NCBI GenBank assembly: GCA_038501195.1
Contig: JBBPUQ010000003.1
Location: 4,060,501-4,124,500, forward strand
DNA from: Nemania diffusa
Taxonomy: Eukaryota; Ascomycota; Sordariomycetes; Xylariales; Xylariaceae
Reading direction: 5' to 3'
Length of the DNA: 64,000 nucleotides
Within the stretch, counting starts at the first letter, position 1. Each line of letters starts with the position of its first letter. Below, piece by piece: positions 1-11,528 of this stretch. The notes beneath the pieces are model-generated. The model had not been told where the DNA came from. It was given only the letters and a program-made list of their open reading frames with translations, and searched no databases. The position numbers were made by a program, and so were the translations under genes.

Positions 1-1097
1 CTCCATGTTTTCGGAGCCTTTGCCAACCACCTGCATGGCAAGGGCATTGATAGTAGGTCGTGCATCCACAATCAAATTTCTTTGCTGGGCGCCATATATC
101 CGCTTGCTAACTTGAGATTCATAGTCCGCTTCGTTATCGGTAATGAGCTCATCCTCGAGGCGCTCCGTATCTGTTGTTTCGCCCTCCAAACTTGAGCCAC
201 GAAGATCAATTTGGCTAGAGGCAGGGCTTGGCTCTGAGGTGTCGAGAGTTGAGGGTTCAAGGCTATTGAACTCAACCGTGGCTGAGGCAGAGAAGCAGGC
301 ACTGACGAGCTTCTCGTCTTGTATACTCCGATTTCCTCTGAAACCGACTAAAGGTTGAGAACTCCGCGTGATGGAGCAATTGTTGAGGGAGTGAAGATAT
401 GTTAGCACAGGTATTCGGGCTCTGGATCGATATGGGCCTGCATATTTAATGACATTGTCGGATATTTTCGAGGGGACGACGAGCAAGGCCGGGTAGGTGG
501 GGGAGAAACCATAGTCTTTGTTGATCAGGGAAATCCTCCAACCCCTATCCACTAATTTTGTGCTAATACCCTGTCGCCTAAATTCAGCCCTCGGGTCGTA
601 TAGAGTCCAGCCGTTCAAGGGCTTTTCAGACTTGAGAGGCTGGTAACTGAAAGCATACAGCTTCTCTATTGATCCCAACCGACAGGTCCGAGCACGGATG
701 TACTCGAATGCATCTCGAGCAGCTATCTCGTTCCGGAAGAGGAAGTTTATCAAACTAAAATCTCTCCCACGCAGTCGTATGGAGGAGGGACGTCCAGTGG
801 CGCTGGGGCATGGCCTGAAGATGCAGTGGGATACGATAGGGAATGCAATGTAGGACTCTCTATGTTTCGGGGCGTTCGGAGGCACAGGGGCGCCGTCGGG
901 CGAGGTGACGGGGTGAATGAAGATGATATGGTGGTCCGTAAGGCGCAGTTCGCCTGAGTACTTGTCGCCAAACCGAATGGCATCGACGTTGGGTATCTAG
1001 GGAACGCAGCGAGGAAAGAAGTAAGCATGGAATCTAGCGACCAGGAACTTGGTTAGATTGCACATGCTGGGGCGAGACGTACGACCTTAAAATGCAT
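1..1097 (-). CDS. YMR1: Myotubularin-type phosphoinositide 3-phosphatase, N-terminal part (cut by window edge)
   Basis: Myotubularins remove the 3-phosphate from PI3P and PI(3,5)P2 on endosomal and vacuolar membranes. The reading frame starts with a 15-nt exon (1097-1083, M-H-F-K-V), has an 86-nt intron (1082-997, donor GTACGT, acceptor CTAG) and continues open from 996 through base 1, giving about 337 residues here. The N-terminus looks like the GRAM/PH-like domain (GELRLTDHHIIFIHP). It is followed by the myotubularin hallmarks PYRSRARIPVLTYLH, NNCSITRSSQPLVG and RGNRSIQDEKLV, then an acidic Ser-rich insert and RNLIVDARPTINALA. The catalytic CX5R motif should lie beyond the left edge, so activity cannot be judged. 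The gene is divergent from RPS3. The tiny first exon is inferred from splice signals and is the least certain part. Confidence 0.9.
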
Positions 1098-1835
1098 CGT
1101 AAGTTCTATAGCTAGGTTAATTCGATGGTGTGCTTAGGGTTAGACGTCGATGAAATGAGGCCTTCTAGAAGTGGGCGGCACATTTGATCGGCGCGGCTAC
1201 GGACCGAAGAGGTATCGATCGGGTTCTGGTTGCGAGAACGTCACAGTAGGTGGGAATTTGGTTATTTAAGCACATGCCTGGCACGCCTCAATGCCACATG
1301 TTGATTGGTGTATTGTCTGCGCGTGGTGTTGTCGCCCTGGGGAGGGGCATCCTTCTGAGCTCGAGGGTCAAATGACTTCACTGTCCGTAGTAAGGAGCAC
1401 CACGGAAAGCGCGGGGCTCACGCAGGCAGCTTATCACAAGGCTGATGGATTAGAAAGAGCGAATAAGGAATAAGGGAGTTGGTGTCGACGGCGACGTCAC
1501 CAGCCACTGACGCTAAAAGAGGGATAGATTGACTTACGTAGGTACCTAAGTCGGTTCTGTTATCGATAGAGCCTTTATCGCTCGACACTAGGTAGGTTAT
1601 CTCAGTCTCTAAGCACCACACAAATCTGAACCCTAAGCCAAAAATTCCCTGCCGCTAAAATTGCAGACAGTGCTTGCACCACTGTCAGCTGCGTCCCTCC
1701 ACCAAAAACTACACGACCCTCGATTTTTCTAGCGAGCTGCTCTGCCATCGCCCAACACTCGGATCGACCACCATCCTCCCATTCCCCCACCGCCACAGCG
1801 ATTCGAGCAGTCAATCAAGAGGCAAATCAGTCAAG
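1098..1835. other. Divergent intergenic region YMR1 / RPS3
   Basis: This 738-bp stretch lies between two divergently transcribed genes and should hold both promoters. Near 1539-1550 it contains one copy of the TAGGTACCTA-type palindrome seen elsewhere between genes. The last 150 bp before the RPS3 start are rich in C and T, as is common upstream of strongly expressed fungal genes. I see no convincing coding sequence. Confidence 0.6.
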
Positions 1836-2786
1836 ATGGCTACTTCCGGAACTCAGATGTGAGTTGATTCAACCTCTGTCGCAATTTCCATCGCCATTCC
1901 TAGATCATGTCCAGTCATGCATGTCATGGCAAGACTACCCCTCCAGAGCGCCTCGCGATAAACCACCCCCCAAGCAGCAACGTCTCACACACAGACATGC
2001 ACTAACCAAACTCTACCCTATTGCAGTTCCAAGCGCAGAAAGTTCGTCGCCGACGGTGTCTTCTACGCCGAGCTGAACGAGTTCTTCCAGCATGAGCTCG
2101 CCGAGGAGGGCTACTCGGGCGTCGAGGTCCGCGTCACCCCGACCGTCACCGACATCATCATCCGCGCCACCCACACCCAGGAGGTCCTAGGCGAGCAGGG
2201 CCGCCGCATTCGCGAGCTCACCTCCCTCATCCAGAAGCGCTTCAAGTTCCCCGAGAACAGCGTCTCCCTCTACGCCGCCAAGGTCCAGAACCGCGGTCTC
2301 TCCGCCGTCGCCCAGTGCGAGTCCCTGCGCTACAAGCTGCTCAATGGTCTCGCCGTCCGCCGTGCCTGCTATGGTGTCCTGCGCTTTATTATGGAGTCGG
2401 GTGCCAAGGGTTGCGAGGTTGTCGTTTCCGGCAAGCTGCGCGCTGCCCGTGCCAAGTCCATGAAGTTCACCGACGGCTTCATGATCCACTCCGGTCAGCC
2501 TGCCCGCGACTTCATCGACAGTGCCACCCGCCACGTCCTTCTGCGCCAGGGTGTCCTCGGTATCAAGGTCAAGATCATGCGCGGCTCCGACCCCGAGGGC
2601 AAGGCCGGCCCGTCCAAGTCCCTACCTGACGCCGTCACAATTATCGAGCCTAAGGAAGAGTCCAGCGTCGTGCAGCCCATGAGCCAGGACTACGGTGCCA
2701 AGGCCGCCCAGGTGCAGGCCCAAGCCGAAGCCGCTCGTGCGGCCGAGGAGGAGGCCGGTGAGGAGGCCGCTCCTGCCGAAGCTTAG
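1836..2786 (+). CDS. RPS3: 40S ribosomal protein S3 (uS3)
   Basis: This is the small-subunit ribosomal protein at the mRNA entry channel; family members also have a KH RNA-binding domain. Exon 1 (1836-1858, MATSGTQ plus two bases) is joined to exon 2 (2027-2786) across a 168-nt intron with donor GTGAGT and acceptor TTGCAG, giving 260 residues, the usual fungal length. Visible landmarks are [13 protein letters not shown] at the start, the KH segment with [18 protein letters not shown], then [32 protein letters not shown] and the conserved [24 protein letters not shown]. It ends in an Ala/Glu-rich tail. Codon use is strongly C-ending, as expected for a highly expressed gene. The intron holds no recognisable snoRNA C/D box. 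Confidence 0.97.
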
Positions 2787-3720
2787 GATTGAGTCGGTCG
2801 GTGCTGGACTCCTCAACCCGAGACTTCTGGTGATGCGAATGGAAGAAGCAGATAAAGTAGAGCGAAAGTGGGGTCTGCGATGGCAAACAATTCGGCGTCT
2901 TGATCATTTATATTGGCATGGGGGAAAATCACGAATTTCCCGAAACCAGGGATTCAGTCGTCGATGCATGGCTGTACAGGTGTTTGTGCATCTACTGATG
3001 AGGTAGAGCACGTAGGCTACTATAGGCAATCAATCATCACGAATGAAGATATCGGTGGCTTTATAATTGGTCAGCTGTGCAACCCACTACTTGTCATGTA
3101 ATCGCAATAGGTAATTGACAAATCGCAACCATGTCTGAAGCTGTAATGAAAAAAGGTATGAGAAAGCTGTAGTACCGTGCTGGCGTTAACGAGTTGCATT
3201 GTACAGTTTGTTTAGGACATCATACGCTAGGATATCTCTTAATTTCGAGACGCTCTCTCGGGGTTGTGCTTTTTTTCGATACCTGAAAGTAACTTTACAT
3301 GGTTGAAACAAAACGACCCTGGTCTCTCAGTTCCCGGCTATGATTTCGTATTCACAGCCCGCCAAAATCCGGAACGCCGCATAGTGAATTCCAAAAACCG
3401 TATCCCCTTTCTCTATCCACTCTTAGCAGGCAATATCGCCCTATTCTCTATACTCCTACATCAATGGTCAGGCTCGGGTATCCCGACAATCATCCTATGT
3501 AATCGGGCGCCCCGCCGTGAGCTCTATCCCGAGATACGAAACATAAAACCGTAATATTACTCATATGCGATTCTCATCGGTGTGGCGTTCTAATTCGTCG
3601 ATAAACAAATGGCTCGAGGAGGAAATATACAATGCGGTCGTAGAATATGGAAGTCGAGGTATGTGTAGATGATGCAAGGAACCACTTCCTCAAGTCGAGT
3701 ATTACATGTGAACGCTTAGA
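2787..3720. other. Convergent intergenic region RPS3 / NIPA transporter
   Basis: This is 934 bp between two converging genes, so it should contain both 3' untranslated regions. It has open frames of up to about 100 codons without family resemblance or codon bias. I support no gene here. Confidence 0.5.
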
Positions 3721-5338
3721 TTATTTGCGATTCTCCATTTCAATCGTCTCGTAGGCTTTCGTCCCGTGTCCGTTCATGCCATTTTGACCCCTCGAAATTG
3801 CATCATTGTCGTCATCGGGCAGTCCAAAATCGCTGTGTGCTTGCTCCTCATCGTATGCACGCATTAGGCCATCTCTGTCGCTGTGGCCTCGGCTTCCTAT
3901 GCTCGGTCGTGGATCTTGGCTCCTTCTAGACTGCATGCTAAGGCGAGTTTGGATACTCGATATCATGTCGGTTCCAGTGACATCAGTTCCTTGACCAGCG
4001 AGCATTTGTGTCCCATCCGGATCACGTCGGGAGAGGTTAAGCAGGTAAACACCAGTAAAAGTGATGAGAAAGCCGCATAGGAGCGAAAGCGTGTTCACGA
4101 CATCGGTTGTGTTGAAGCCAGAAAAGAGTATGAAAGAGGCGCAGAGGGTGGCAGTTGTAAATGTAACGTAGTAAAGAGGGTTAACACTAATATCATGTTA
4201 GCAATACTTCAATGTCTCCGGCGTATCAGTTACATTATCGTACATCTGGGTGCTAAACTGGCTTAGAGCCTTGTTGAAGTAGTTCATCTGTGTTATAATG
4301 CAACCAGCAGTCAAGATCAGGAACACGTAGGTTGACGCGTGCGTGAATTGATTGTTTCCGGCGAAAGTGAGTTTGAGCGCAATGCCAAATGCCTTGATAG
4401 ACATGACAGAGACAGAGCCAACGGTAGAGCAAATCGAGAGATAGATCAGAGGGTTACTCCTGCCGTAGACAGGCGCAATTTTGTAGATCATGACGACGGC
4501 GAAGACCGCCACGACAACAGAATAGAGTAAGAACCCTGCCCCCCAAAAATTAATACTAAATAGCCAGTACTAGGGGATTGTAGCCTTTTGCTTACCAGGT
4601 CGAAGTGCATAGTTTAGGATCTCGTCGACAGTTTCGACAGCCTCGTCAGGAGGTGCGTGAAGCACGATAATCAGAGCCCCAAGAAGACAGATAGCACAGC
4701 CGAGCTTTCCGAGTGTTCCTAGTTCCTCCTTTAAGAGATACGACCCTAAAACGGCACCAATCAAGACGGAGAGGGCACCTAAAGGCGTCACTAAAATCGC
4801 AGGAGCAAAGGCATATGCCGCGAAATTAAAGGTTTCCCCCGCCACCACTCCATCAAGTTAGCCACGAAGTCACTGACTGCGCAATGGTAGAGTCTTACTT
4901 GTGATAAGTCCTGCCCACCATATGGGGTTCTTCAAGTATTCAAATCCATCTCCTTGGAAGCCATGTTTTTCTTCTGACAATTGTAAGCCCTGGTTCGAGT
5001 CAGTACAGTAACAACACCGGCAGCCGACACCAGAAGGTCAAGTGTAACGAGCGATAGAGTAGCCTCGATTTGGCGTACCTTTTTCGTGATGACGAAACTT
5101 ATGCCTATAATCACCCAGGGGTTAGCTTTATTGATGCCACGACGGCGGATCATGTGCTTACCAAGGACCAGACTTGATGAGATGGCCAAGGCTAGCCCAA
5201 TATATCTAACAGAGAAGTTCGCGTCAGTTTGTTTTCTATCGACCAAGCGGCGAAGGAGTACTTCGAGGTCGGCAGCAAGAGCGCGTAGCTCAAGGCGCCT
5301 TGAAGCAGAGGAAAGTCGTACTTATCATCTATAGTCAT
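3721..5338 (-). CDS. NIPA-family magnesium transporter
   Basis: This is a multi-span membrane protein of the NIPA (DUF803) family, known for Mg2+ uptake. Seven exons (5338-5322, 5205-5162, 5104-5079, 4989-4899, 4847-4596, 4535-4244, 4186-3721) join in frame to 395 residues. Family signatures run in order: [145 protein letters not shown] and SLLCGFLITFTGVYLLNLSR. Around nine membrane segments are expected. The C-terminal roughly 90 residues are polar and Ser/Arg-rich. The first three exons are only 17, 44 and 26 nt. An in-frame upstream ATG at 5419 would add 27 residues; I prefer the shorter start because family members begin a few residues before the KYIGLALA segment. Confidence 0.93.
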
Positions 5339-7007
5339 ATTGAGGATATGCGCCAGGGATCTGGTAAAGAGTGTAATGCCAGTAACCACAGAATGGAGGT
5401 TCGTGTCAAGTCGGGGCACTCGCGCCGGGCGAGGGGGGCGACGTGAAGGCCTCCTCGGATGTTCGTTGCGCTTCGATTAATAGGTACCACAGTAACCCAA
5501 AATAGCGACGGACTCGCTCGCGCCAAGTTGGGGGAGTTGGTGGCCGATTGTACTCAGGGTGCGGTACAGTGCAGTGCGAGGTACCAAGGCATACGACTAT
5601 CGGGATTGGGTAAGATGTTCAGCTATTCGGTCGTGGCCATCGGCGGTTCAGTTCGACGGGACTCGTTCGATGGGTGAAGGAGAGTCGTTGTTGAGAGACA
5701 ACTAGGCAGGTAGCGGAGAACGGTTTGCGACGGACGGTGAGACTACACTAGACAGGTCTACGTATAAGATTGGCAGGCGAGTAGGGTATGAGGAAGGTTG
5801 AGTAAGTCCGGACGCCAAGTTGCTTTGTGTGGTGTGGTGTGGTAACAAGTGAGGTGGATGCGCCGTGCTGGTGCTGGAACTGCCCATTGGTTCTCAGTGG
5901 GCGATTAATTAGGTAGGTAGGTCACTTGAGCCAGTAGGATATGTACCTAAGGTACATACCTACATTAGGCCAACAGACAACGCTAGGGCGCAAGAGAGTT
6001 TTTGTACGTACCCACCTAAATATAACAGTACGTACCTCACATACACGTCGCTCCAAGAAAGAACTTCTGGGGATTCAATCCACTAGAGCCCGCCGCTAGC
6101 CTCGATTTCTGCTGCAAGTGTTTGGTGGTTCTAACCTGTGCCTGGACAGATTCTGAACCTTAGAACTCCAGTGGGCGCAGCGCTGTGCACCCCAGCACGC
6201 CGACCGGAATATTTAATTACTACATCCCTGCCTCTCTACCCTGGCCATATATGTAACTACCTGGTTACTAGTGGCGCCACTGCGTGTGTACACAAAATGC
6301 AGGGGGAAAATGGGAAGTTCTAGTACAGAGTAGGTGGGTTTTACCACTTTCGGTGCCGCTAATAAATCGGGCTTAGCGTAGGCGCCGCTTCGGCTCAGGC
6401 TCCACTCAGGCTCACTGAGCCACAGGATTTATGCAAATTTATGCATAGACTACGTTACCCAGAACCGTCGTTGAAACGGTCCATCCAACCGATCAACATT
6501 CGCTCCACAAACAAAAGCAGCTGAAGTCGAACGTAATCGCAAAGACGCAGAACACCAAGGCGAGAAAGTAGAATGTAAACATAGCCCTCCTTACACGGCA
6601 GCAAAGACATTTATAGGTACTCCAGCCGTACCTACAGGTCAACCACAACAACTCGATAGCCGCAATCCAGTGTATCTCGTAGCTTGTTACGAGCTCATTA
6701 ATAATAGGCCGCTTACAATTAAATTTTATTATTCGGTGATTATAGTTATCGGTTAACTTAAGATTTACCTTAGGTAAGTAAGTAGAGTTTCAATACGAGT
6801 CTACCGCGCGTTCCCTTCGAAGGGTATGTATAAAGAGTTCATTGCTCCCACTTTACCTATTATCGCCCACCTTCTCCCCCTTTCCATCTTCAATAATGCT
6901 CTCAGGCGCACTATCACATCACAGCCTCGGCCGGTTCTATATTCGTCACGCGAGGTTGCCACTCTATCATTACCTAAAATCGTCACCGATTAAATCTACG
7001 TGTCATC
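5339..7007. other. Gene-free region with clustered TAGGTACC-type motifs
   Basis: This 1.67-kb stretch is upstream of both the transporter and a small membrane-protein frame. Copies of GGTAGGTAGGT, TGTACCTAAGGTACA and CGTACCT occur at 5909-5965 and 6003-6037, and more at 6764-6783. A GC-rich patch of CTCAGGCTC/GAGCC repeats lies at 6391-6422. No coding region is supported. Confidence 0.5.
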
Positions 7008-7415
7008 ATGGCTGTGCTTTCTAAAACTACAAGAATCTATATAATGGCCATAGAGATTTGCGTTCTAGTGGCCATTGGGGTTGATGGCGTAGGCCCAGCG
7101 CTAGAAGCTCCCGCTCACCTCGGCATCTTTGGTCGGGTCGCCTATTACACTTTTCATCGTCGATTCAGGGACTTCTTCGTCCCTTACTACACCATTGGGC
7201 TTGTCCGCGAGTGCCTTCATGTTCTTAAAGGAGACCTGAAGACCCCTTTCTGGTTTAATAGTCTGTTCTTGCTTTCGGGTTGTTGGCTCTGGGCTTATAT
7301 GAAGACAACACTGGAGGCATTCGATTACAGTGATCGGCCGTATACTGTGGAGGAGGAAAAGCTATGGACCGAAGGGATGACAAGACGCGAGTTCTTGAAG
7401 CGCAAACGTGGGTGA
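7008..7415 (+). CDS. Small hypothetical membrane protein (135 aa)
   Basis: I do not recognise this protein. The single-exon frame starts at an ATG in the context ATCATGGCT. It contains a hydrophobic segment at about residues 11-30 (IYIMAIEICVLVAIGVDGVG) and another at about 82-98 (PFWFNSLFLLSGCWLWAYM). The tail is charged (TVEEEKLWTEGMTRREFLKRKRG). Mixed charged, aromatic and hydrophobic composition makes it more credible than the frames around it. It stands at the edge of a gene-poor island, with no neighbour that suggests a role. An alternative start is the Met at residue 13. It could be a spurious frame or one exon of a larger gene. Confidence 0.45.
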   Translation: MAVLSKTTRIYIMAIEICVLVAIGVDGVGPALEAPAHLGIFGRVAYYTFHRRFRDFFVPYYTIGLVRECLHVLKGDLKTPFWFNSLFLLSGCWLWAYMKTTLEAFDYSDRPYTVEEEKLWTEGMTRREFLKRKRG

Positions 7416-8594
7416 ACACGGGTTTGTCAGCGCAGTGAAGAGACCAGTGGCGGGCTCATATTGTGTGCTGGCAACACGAGAGCATTTTCACAGTAGGAAA
7501 TGCGCCGAGCATTCGACTCCCCGCGACTACCGAGTAACTATGAGCTTCGAAGAGACCAACAACAAGGAATATTAGACTGCGGATGGGCTTGTTGAGATGG
7601 ATCAGCGTATTCGAAAGCAAAAACGTGGCCGCAGCATCTACCTTATCTCTGACGAATCTTCGTCTAACCACATCATCTAGACCATTACTATCAGACTTAC
7701 TTCTTCTGATCCATCAAAATGGTGTCCTCGGTGAGGCCAGCGAGACCCCAAAGTCTCTGTTCTACAGTCAATTGCCTCGTCCAGACGCAACCAAGCTTCC
7801 CCTCAGCCATCTAGTTACCACTCGATTGCGTAGTCTCCAGATCATCACCACGATCCAGAAGCATCACGGTTGCGAATACGGATCTATGCACAATCGGCCT
7901 ATTCCACCAGAGGGAATCCATTAGAGAGTGGTCCCTTTTCCGGGAGGTTTAGCTGGCCCTACACATCCCCGACTCGTCAAAATCTGGTCATTGTTATACT
8001 GGTAAATCCATCTGCGAGTGATCACCAATTCCAGGAGGCTAGACTTAACGATCATTGTGCCTCACGACCAAGGCTTCCAGCCACCGTGGCCACTTAACCC
8101 ATACTCGCCGCACCATTCGTTGGTAATACTAAGCAGTCCGTTAGTACCAGGACTTTAGAGGAACCAAGAAGCCCCCCATGGCCTACGTTGCTGCTACCTG
8201 TTCCTGAGATTCGTCATCAGCGTTCGTTCAATATTGGGCATCTCTCATTTCGGAAACAGCGAGTGGCCACAGGCACCTATGTATTCTCTAGGTAAGTACA
8301 ACATCTTACCGAGATAAACTGGTATCTTGGTAAGGCACCTCGCAGTCTCAATAGAGCTCTTTCCACATTGATACCAGGTAGGTGGGACGCTACTGCTTAG
8401 ATGTCCAAGACCAGGTAGAGTTATATACCAAGCCTACAATAGTACTGGGAGATCGACTCGGATGTTACTTCATGTGCTAGAAGGTTGTGTAACAGCATGC
8501 TGTAGTCCAATCCAGGATGCGAACATCAACGTAGAAGGTGTGATGGCAAGCTGAGGTAGGTTTAGTAGAGCTTTCATCGAATCCTCCGCCCTAG
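7416..8594. other. Gene-poor sequence, no feature recognised
   Basis: There are 1.18 kb of sequence with frames up to 113 codons that show no family resemblance. Many short TGG/CCA-rich fragments and stop codons in all frames suggest decayed or non-coding DNA. Confidence 0.4.
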
Positions 8595-8789
8595 TGTCAG
8601 GCGATAAAGTGACCAGACCCTATAGGGTGGTTACATCTATGGATTTGGCTATATATAAGGAACCTTCAGTCCCGCCTATGATCCATAGAAGGTCAGGAAT
8701 CAATTGATTTATCTATTGAGCCCTATACTACACCCTTCATCCTAGCTGCTACAGGACTTCTATTCACTCTGTGACCTTCTCCTCTGACA
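8595..8789. repeat. 195-bp dispersed repeat, copy A (LTR- or MITE-like)
   Basis: The element begins TGTCAG and ends CTGACA, a perfect 6-bp terminal inversion that extends imperfectly to about 20 bp. It matches copy B at 10868-11061 in the same orientation across its whole length. Inside are the palindrome ACCCTATAGGGT and a TATA box (CTATATATAAGG). TG...CA ends, a TATA box and a size near 200 bp fit a solo LTR of a Copia-like element. The terminal inversion also allows a MITE. I found no clear target-site duplication. Confidence 0.7.
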
Positions 8790-10738
8790 CCCAGGACCTT
8801 TTCTTCTCCTTTCTTCTCTTAGACCTCTCTAATTTTGAACAGCGGTCTTTTTGAGTATTTTTTTTTGAATAGCGAATGAGAGGTTATGTAAGCCTCACTG
8901 TCTCTACTATATCTCTTGAATCCTCATTTCACTGACCTCAGCCTTGCTCACTAACACCAATGCATTTACGCGGGCCACGCCTCAGTTCCCCTTGCACTGA
9001 TGTTGCGAACTTAGCCTGCCCCAAAGCCACAAGCAAAAATTTTCCACCCAAACCTCTCTCCTGCGTGTTCTACTACACAGCCACTTGGGCAACCTCCGAG
9101 GATGTTGATATTCGTACCAACTGACAATCTATAGATATTTAACATCATCTAGGGGTTCATCCGACCCCCGAATACAGCCTCAAGGAGTCGACGAGTCGAC
9201 TATTCCCTCAGACAGACTTCCAGAGCCTCCACGAGAAGCCTCGCGAAGGTTCTTCGTCCGCTCGACGTGGAGACTGTAATCGCGTACCCCACCACCAGCA
9301 TGGCCAGGGCCAGATAATGATAGTGTCTCTCCACGCGGGAGCAACCCCAGGCCTTCGGGTTCTGTGTTGCGCAATGGAAGATAAGATGCTTCGGTATCTG
9401 ATTCTTTGAGAGAGCGTTCGGGGACGTGGCATAACGTCAAAACGACTCGACCTGATGATGGTAGGGAGGATGACCTCCATCGACAACCCCGGTACCCTCG
9501 CCTTGGTCTAGCCGTGGACACCCCCTGCCAGCTCATTCGCCCCCCCGCCCACCGGGTCCGGTCGCCGCTACCGACAGCTACGGTCCCCTCGCCTTACTCC
9601 AGCCAGTGATACTCCTTGCAAACGCACTTGGCCCTCAGCAATAACTTAAGCCCTTGCCCTAGTCTAGCCGATACAACAGGTACATACATATGCAAACTAG
9701 CAACGAACACCCCTTGCAAATAATCTCTAGTAACAACTAGGTTCATGCTCTGGATGAGCCAGCGACACCCTTCCCAGCTCACCCGGCTCCGTATATTATA
9801 CTGGTCACATGCGTACTAATGACTCAAAATCTGATGGATGACCGGGTATAGCTGCGCACGCAGCCTAAATCGTATCATTTAGGTATAAGATCTCGGTGAC
9901 TGACCGATATGCGACTGGATCTCATCCTGCATATAAGTCTGCCTTAGAACCTGGAGAAGATACGAGGCTCATCTGTGCCACCTTTTCAGCATGTTAGACG
10001 TTGGATAAGACCAGCTGTCCAGTAATGAGGCGAATTATACTACACGGTAGCGGTAGAGCAGAGGACGGCAATATGCTGGTATAAGGGACCCAGGGCGTAT
10101 CCGCCAACGATACGGGTACGGAGCTAAAACGAGCCGACAAATGCGTTCGACTCACCTTTTATACAAAGAACCAAACCACTCCCATACACATAGTCAACAG
10201 GACGCCGGGAATCGCTGAAGCCACCTACGGATCTTTTCCCCACGGTGGTTTTACCAGTATGAGCACGAGGTATCCTAGAACGATAGCAGGTATACCGGCA
10301 AAGCGACTGTTTGAGGGCGGGGTAAAGCGATCCGTGGGTGCGGGCTGAAGCGTACTTGGAGAATACCGAATATAGAGATCATAGCTATGATATTTTGAGT
10401 CATAAGACAAGGTCTGGTTCTATTATATATGTGTGTGTATAACAGAGTACCACGTCCTATGCCCTTAGGCAGGCAGGGACCCTCGCATAGCGTTAAGCAG
10501 AACAACAACAACAGGAACAACAATAGCAACTAATAAGCTCACTATACAAGGACCATAAACTAATTGATATCTCTAAAGGTACTTCTAATCCAACCTGATT
10601 TTATATGTTTGGATGTCGAAACAAGTATCGTAGTGATAAAGCTGGTTCCTCCTGCGATATTATTACTTATACTAAACAGGGGGGACATGGAATGTAATAG
10701 AGCGATTGCAAAGCATAGGACACCTCATATATTAGTTT
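8790..10738. other. Gene-free sequence between the two 195-bp repeats
   Basis: About 1.95 kb without a credible gene. Directly after copy A there is a T/C-rich stretch, not a tRNA-complementary primer site. Nothing resembling gag, protease, integrase or reverse transcriptase is visible in any frame, so this is not the intact interior of a retrotransposon. Confidence 0.5.
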
Positions 10739-10822
10739 GATAGCTTTTAGCTGCTTATCCAGTGAGTATAATTACCTATGATAGCTTTTTAGCTGCTTAT
10801 CCAGTTAGTATAATTAGGTAAT
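10739..10822. repeat. Tandem duplication of about 42 bp
   Basis: Two adjacent near-identical units (10739-10779 and 10780-10822), each starting GATAGCTTTT and containing AGCTGCTTATCCAGT followed by AGTATAATTA. They differ by a T insertion and a few substitutions. The unit lies just upstream of repeat copy B. Confidence 0.85.
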
Positions 10823-10867
10823 TAGACGGGACGCCCCTGCATGAGCAGACACTAATACGGTCTTCAT

Positions 10868-11061
10868 TGTCAGGTGATAAAGTAACCAGACCCTATAGGG
10901 TGGTAATATCTATGGATTTGGCTATATATAAGGGACCTTCGGTCCCCCTTATAGATCCAGGAGGTTAAGAATCAATTGATTTATCTATTAAGCTCTATAC
11001 TACATCTTTCTTCCTAGCTGCTACAAGATTTCAGTTCACTCTGTGACTTCCTCCTCTGACA
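10868..11061. repeat. 194-bp dispersed repeat, copy B (LTR- or MITE-like)
   Basis: This is the second copy of the TGTCAG...CTGACA element, with roughly 85% identity to copy A by eye. Differences are mainly C/T and G/A transitions, many of the CpA-to-TpA type (for example GTGACC against GTAACC, CTACACCC against CTACATCT). That pattern fits repeat-induced point mutation. The sequence GGGACCTTCGGTCCC here is a perfect short hairpin that is broken in copy A. Confidence 0.7.
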
Positions 11062-11528
11062 ATTACCTGCACCAAACCAATAGGTTCCTAATAAAACAAC
11101 GTTATCAAAGGCTATCGAATAGAGGTCTCGTTGGATTTGGTAGGATGTATCGGTAAATTTATTTAATCATCGCTAATATAGAATAAATTCGGGGCCTTGT
11201 AAGTTAGGACCTATTATAATAGATTTTGCATATAAGGCTTTTACTCGAACGCAATATCTAGGCTAACAGAAAACCCTTTTATTATCGACATATGCATTAC
11301 GCGTTCAAGCCTTGTGGTTAGACGCAGTTAGAGTAGTAAAGCGAACATTTAAAGAATGCAAGCTCGAGTAAATTAGTATTAAACCAGAATAGTCTTGTTT
11401 CTGATACGTTGGCTTATAGGCTTAGTCTAGCACATAGAGCGAGATAATGCCTCTCCCCAAAAGTTACTCAAGGGTAAAAGAGTGAACGCCCACACGAGTA
11501 ACGTTACAGGGAACCTTAAAAACTAGGT
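11062..11528. other. AT-rich gene-free spacer
   Basis: 467 bp of TA-rich sequence with no frame or motif that I can support. It separates repeat copy B from the 411-codon frame. Confidence 0.4.

Noticed and set aside
1859..2026. snoRNA inside the RPS3 intron
   Set aside because: No convincing C/D or H/ACA boxes could be read in the intron.
8595..11061. Complete LTR retrotransposon bounded by the two repeats
   Set aside because: The interior has no gag/pol frames, no primer-binding site after copy A, no purine tract before copy B, and the outer flanks do not match as a target duplication.
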